Both the position numbers and the translations under genes were made by a program. Source: Candidatus Coatesiibacteriota bacterium (GTDB lineage Bacteria; RBG-13-66-14). From it: a stretch of DNA of 7,392 nucleotides. Location: assembly GCA_014728185.1 (NCBI GenBank), contig WJMB01000235.1, positions 1 through 7,392 of the forward strand, given 5' to 3'. The notes under the pieces were generated by a model. The model was given only the letters and a program-made list of their open reading frames with translations, was not told the DNA's origin and made no database searches. Of the stretch, positions 5,543 to 7,392 are shown one piece after another; position 1 is the stretch's first letter; each line of letters begins with the position of its first letter.

Positions 5543-6565
5543 GTGTTCTTCCGTAAGATACTGCCGCGCTACATCGCCCTCGATCTGGGCACCACCAACA
5601 CTCTGATCCACCTAGATGATCAGGGCGTGGTGGTCGACGAGCCCTCGGTCATCGCCATCAACGAGCTCAAGCAGATCGAGGCGCTGGGCGCCGGGGCCAA
5701 GCGAATGCTGGGGCGGACGCCGCCCAACATTCGCGCCGTGAGGCCGATGAAGGACGGCGTCATCGCCGATTACCAGACCGCCGAGCTGATGCTCAAGGCC
5801 TTTCTGAGGATGGCCCTGCAGGGCTCCTCCGTGGTCAAGCCCCGGGCGCTGGTCTGCGTCCCCTCGGGAATCACCGAGGTCGAGAAGCGCGCCGTGCGCG
5901 ATTCGGTCAAGAACGCCGGCGTCCGTGAGATATTCCTCATCGAGGAGCCCATCGCCGCCGCCGTGGGTATGCAACTGCCCATCGAGGCGTCCTCGGGCTC
6001 CATCGTCGTCGACGTCGGCGGCGGCACCACCGAGGTCGCCGTGCTGAGCCTGGGCGACGTCGTCGTCTCCCAGTCCCGCAAGATAGGCGGCGACGACATG
6101 GACGCCGCCATCGATCGCTACCTCAAGAACCGCTACAGCATCTTCGTAGGCGAGCAGATCTGCGAGCGGATCAAGCTGGCGATCGGCACGGCGGTGCGTG
6201 TCGAAGATGAACAGTCGATGAGCGTCAAGGGCCGCAACATGATCAGCGGCATCCCCAACACCGTCGAGATTACCTCCAACGAGATTTACGAGGCGCTCAG
6301 CGAAACCGTCGGCAACGTGGTCAGCGCCGTGCGCTCCACCCTGGAACGCACACCGCCGGAACTGGCCGCCGACATCGTCGAGTCCGGCGTTAATCTGACC
6401 GGAGGCGGAGCCCTGCTTTCCGGACTGGACACCGCCATCGCCCGGGAGACAAACCTCGAGGTCCGCCGGGCGCCGCGACCCCTCTACACCATCATCGAGG
6501 GCATGGGCCTCATCCTGGCCGACTTCTCCCGCTACAAGAAGCTCTTCAACCTCCGCCCGAGCTAG
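5543..6565 (+). CDS. mreB: MreB-family bacterial actin (rod-shape cytoskeleton)
   Basis: This encodes 340 residues, normal full length for MreB, starting with GTG at 5543. GAGGAA (5529-5534) lies inside the end of the upstream gene. MreB is an ATP-dependent actin homologue that polymerises under the inner membrane and guides the elongation machinery for peptidoglycan. The signatures are in order: phosphate-1 loop DLGTTNTLI (14-22), NEPS-like VDEPSVIAI (31-39), GRTPPNIRAVRPMKDGVIAD (57-76), VCVPSGITEVEKRA (104-117), IEEPIAAAVG (133-142), phosphate-2 loop VDVGGGTTEVAV (156-167), IGGDDMD (181-187) and adenosine motif LTGGGALLSGLD (285-296). The N-terminus MFFRKILPR may form a short membrane-binding amphipathic segment. 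The C-terminal part (317-340, GMGLILADFSRYKK) is less standard than the core. mreC and mreD do not follow; an intrinsic terminator ends the operon 21 bases downstream. Mbl or another MreB paralogue cannot be excluded. Confidence -1.
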   Translation: MFFRKILPRYIALDLGTTNTLIHLDDQGVVVDEPSVIAINELKQIEALGAGAKRMLGRTPPNIRAVRPMKDGVIADYQTAELMLKAFLRMALQGSSVVKPRALVCVPSGITEVEKRAVRDSVKNAGVREIFLIEEPIAAAVGMQLPIEASSGSIVVDVGGGTTEVAVLSLGDVVVSQSRKIGGDDMDAAIDRYLKNRYSIFVGEQICERIKLAIGTAVRVEDEQSMSVKGRNMISGIPNTVEITSNEIYEALSETVGNVVSAVRSTLERTPPELAADIVESGVNLTGGGALLSGLDTAIARETNLEVRRAPRPLYTIIEGMGLILADFSRYKKLFNLRPS

Positions 6566-6585
6566 CTTCAACATCGATCGCATCC

Positions 6586-6606
6586 GGGGCCCCGCGCCCC
6601 TTTTTT
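6586..6606 (+). terminator. Intrinsic terminator of the mreB operon
   Basis: GGGGC (6586-6590) pairs with GCCCC (6596-6600) across a five-base loop, followed at once by six T (6601-6606). It is 21 bases after the mreB stop and closes the rightward operon. Confidence -1.
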
Positions 6607-6661
6607 GTACTCTTCTTCGCGGCTTTGCAGGCGGCTTGGCGGCCCGGATACTCCGCAGCCT

Positions 6662-6864
6662 AGGCGCGTCGGCGGATACCTCTGTCGGGAGAGGAATGTC
6701 GACCTCCGTCCCGCCCGGCGTTGGCACGTTTCTTGCGCAGGGCGGGGCGGGGTCGGCCGAAGGCGCCGGCGATTCCGCAAGAAACGTGCCAACGCCTCGC
6801 TTTCGTTTCTTCCAGAGCGTTATTACGCGAAGGCCGGACAGAGGTCTCCGCCAAAACGACGCCT
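6662..6864. repeat. Nested long inverted repeat, MITE- or BIME-like
   Basis: Outer arms at 6671-6689 and 6834-6852 match in reverse complement at 17 of 19 positions, with a perfect 9-base core ACCTCTGTC/GACAGAGGT. A further AGGCG/CGCCT pair (6662-6666, 6860-6864) extends them with a small offset. Inside lies a perfect 21-bp inverted repeat (6717-6737, 6776-6796). The whole is about 200 bp, has no credible gene and no visible target-site duplication. It could be a non-autonomous mobile element, an interspersed palindromic repeat, or DNA encoding a long-stem RNA. Confidence -1.
6717..6796. repeat. Perfect 21-bp inverted repeat around a 38-base G-rich loop
   Basis: The left arm (6717-6737) starts GGCGTTGGCACG and ends TTTCTTGCG; the right arm (6776-6796) is its exact reverse complement. 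The 38-base loop (6738-6775) contains GGGCGGGGCGGGG. No T-tract follows on either strand, so this is not a normal terminator. Confidence -1.
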
Positions 6865-6930
6865 GAGCGTTCACAGCTTGATAGGGCGTCTTTGAAGGGT
6901 GACGTCGACGGAAGAACTCCGCTCGAACGC

Positions 6931-6955
6931 CGTCGCACCGGCGACGTGGTATAAT
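6931..6955 (+). promoter_or_regulatory. Extended -10 promoter with adjacent dyad
   Basis: TGG-TATAAT (6947-6955) is a perfect extended -10 element. No -35 hexamer is visible at 16-18 bases. Instead CGTCGC-ACCG-GCGACG (6931-6946), a perfect 6-bp dyad, lies directly against the TG and over the -35 zone, where a regulator could bind. The ATG of the next gene is only nine bases after the -10. Confidence -1.
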
Positions 6956-6964
6956 GCAAGTCCT

Positions 6965-7392
6965 ATGCGCAAATCTCCGGCAGAATTGATACGGACGCCC
7001 GGGCTGCGCCGGGTGGTGGCGATCCTGCTGCTGATCGTGATCGTTCTCGGCGCGACCTGGCTGCGGGTGCGTCTGTGGAGCGCGGAGCCGGCCTACGTCT
7101 CCGACGCGGCCTTCCGAGTGCGTCTGGCGCGGATGTATGCTCGGGGCGATGAGCCGCCGACGGTGGACGAGGCTGTCCTGCCCCCGGCGGGCACGCGGTT
7201 GCGCGAGGAGCTCTTCCTGACCCAGGATGCCCTGGCCGGGTGGACGTATCGCCTGTTCCACGACGAGTTCGACCAGGCGGCCTTCGACCGCCACCTGGCG
7301 GTGTTCTGCTCGCTGACCGCCTCCCTGGTCGCCGTCGGGGCCTACCTGTTGGCTCGGCTCCTCGGGCGGAAGCGCTGGCCTGCTTTGATAGC
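6965..7392 (+). CDS. Putative GT-C (STT3/AglB-like) membrane glycosyltransferase, N-terminal part
   Basis: The frame is open from the ATG at 6965 to the window end (142 codons), so the C-terminus is outside. A basic N-terminus (1-16) precedes a transmembrane segment (about 17-37), then an extracytoplasmic loop with SDAAFRVRLARMYARGDEPP (46-65) and VDEAVLPPAGT (67-77). A second hydrophobic segment follows at about 111-134. The arrangement Asp47 followed by xxxxRxRL, then GxxPxxDxxxxxPxG, resembles the first external loop of STT3/AglB oligosaccharyltransferases, where this Asp binds the catalytic metal. Such enzymes move lipid-linked glycans onto proteins. Only this loop supports the call; a related GT-C (PMT or ArnT type) is possible. 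No Shine-Dalgarno sequence is visible, and the promoter leaves almost no leader, so the mRNA may be leaderless. An in-frame GTG at 6899 could add 22 residues but would span the promoter. Confidence -1.
   Translation, partial: MRKSPAELIRTPGLRRVVAILLLIVIVLGATWLRVRLWSAEPAYVSDAAFRVRLARMYARGDEPPTVDEAVLPPAGTRLREELFLTQDALAGWTYRLFHDEFDQAAFDRHLAVFCSLTASLVAVGAYLLARLLGRKRWPALI

Noticed and set aside
6605..6954. Several short frames (61-99 codons) on both strands across the inverted repeat
   Set aside because: They arise from GC-rich palindromic sequence; the arms give similar peptides in different frames and none has a ribosome site or domain.
5612..7294. 560-codon minus-strand frame opposite mreB and beyond
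   Set aside because: It runs antisense through a well-supported mreB, the terminator and the next gene. Its length reflects high GC and few antisense stops.

Overview
The window is GC-rich bacterial chromosome. Hand-counted 60-base samples give about 65-72% GC in coding parts. It carries an actin-type cytoskeleton gene (mreB), two lipoprotein genes and several single-pass envelope proteins, so the cell is a bacterium with an envelope that uses lipoproteins. No rRNA or other taxonomic marker is present. MreB is too conserved to place the organism by eye, though the poor resemblance of the other proteins to familiar families fits a poorly sampled, uncultivated lineage. TTG and GTG starts are common.

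Layout. Bases 1-2097 hold a leftward operon. A well-formed sigma70-type promoter (2069-2097) precedes a TPR lipoprotein (1326-2021, TTG start). It is followed by an unrecognised lipoprotein (467-1213) and, through an ATGA overlap, a membrane-anchored PHP-like protein that runs off the left edge (1-470). Bases about 2130-3435 form a 1.3 kb gene-free, lower-GC segment (sampled lines 37-52% GC). It contains several inverted repeats, two perfect TATAAT hexamers, one possible promoter and one possible 18-residue hydrophobic micropeptide. Bases 3449-6565 hold a rightward three-gene operon: a single-pass membrane protein with an extracytoplasmic alpha/beta domain, a 420-residue disordered Pro/Glu-rich protein, and mreB, closed by an intrinsic terminator (6586-6606). 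Bases 6607-6964 hold a nested long inverted repeat and then an extended -10 promoter only 9 bases from the start of a partial GT-C/STT3-like membrane glycosyltransferase gene (6965-7392).

How the genes may work together. The rightward operon replaces the usual mreC/mreD partners with a transmembrane protein and a disordered adaptor. The adaptor carries seven copies of an [D/E]-x-[I/V]-P-x-F-[D/G]-S motif. Its core resembles the conserved C-terminal peptide of FtsZ (D-I-P-x-F), the docking site for FtsA, ZipA, SepF and others. A multivalent linker between an actin filament, a membrane protein and division or envelope factors is the most interesting hypothesis here. It is inference from sequence only. 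I see no defence system, CRISPR array, tRNA, rRNA or transposase.
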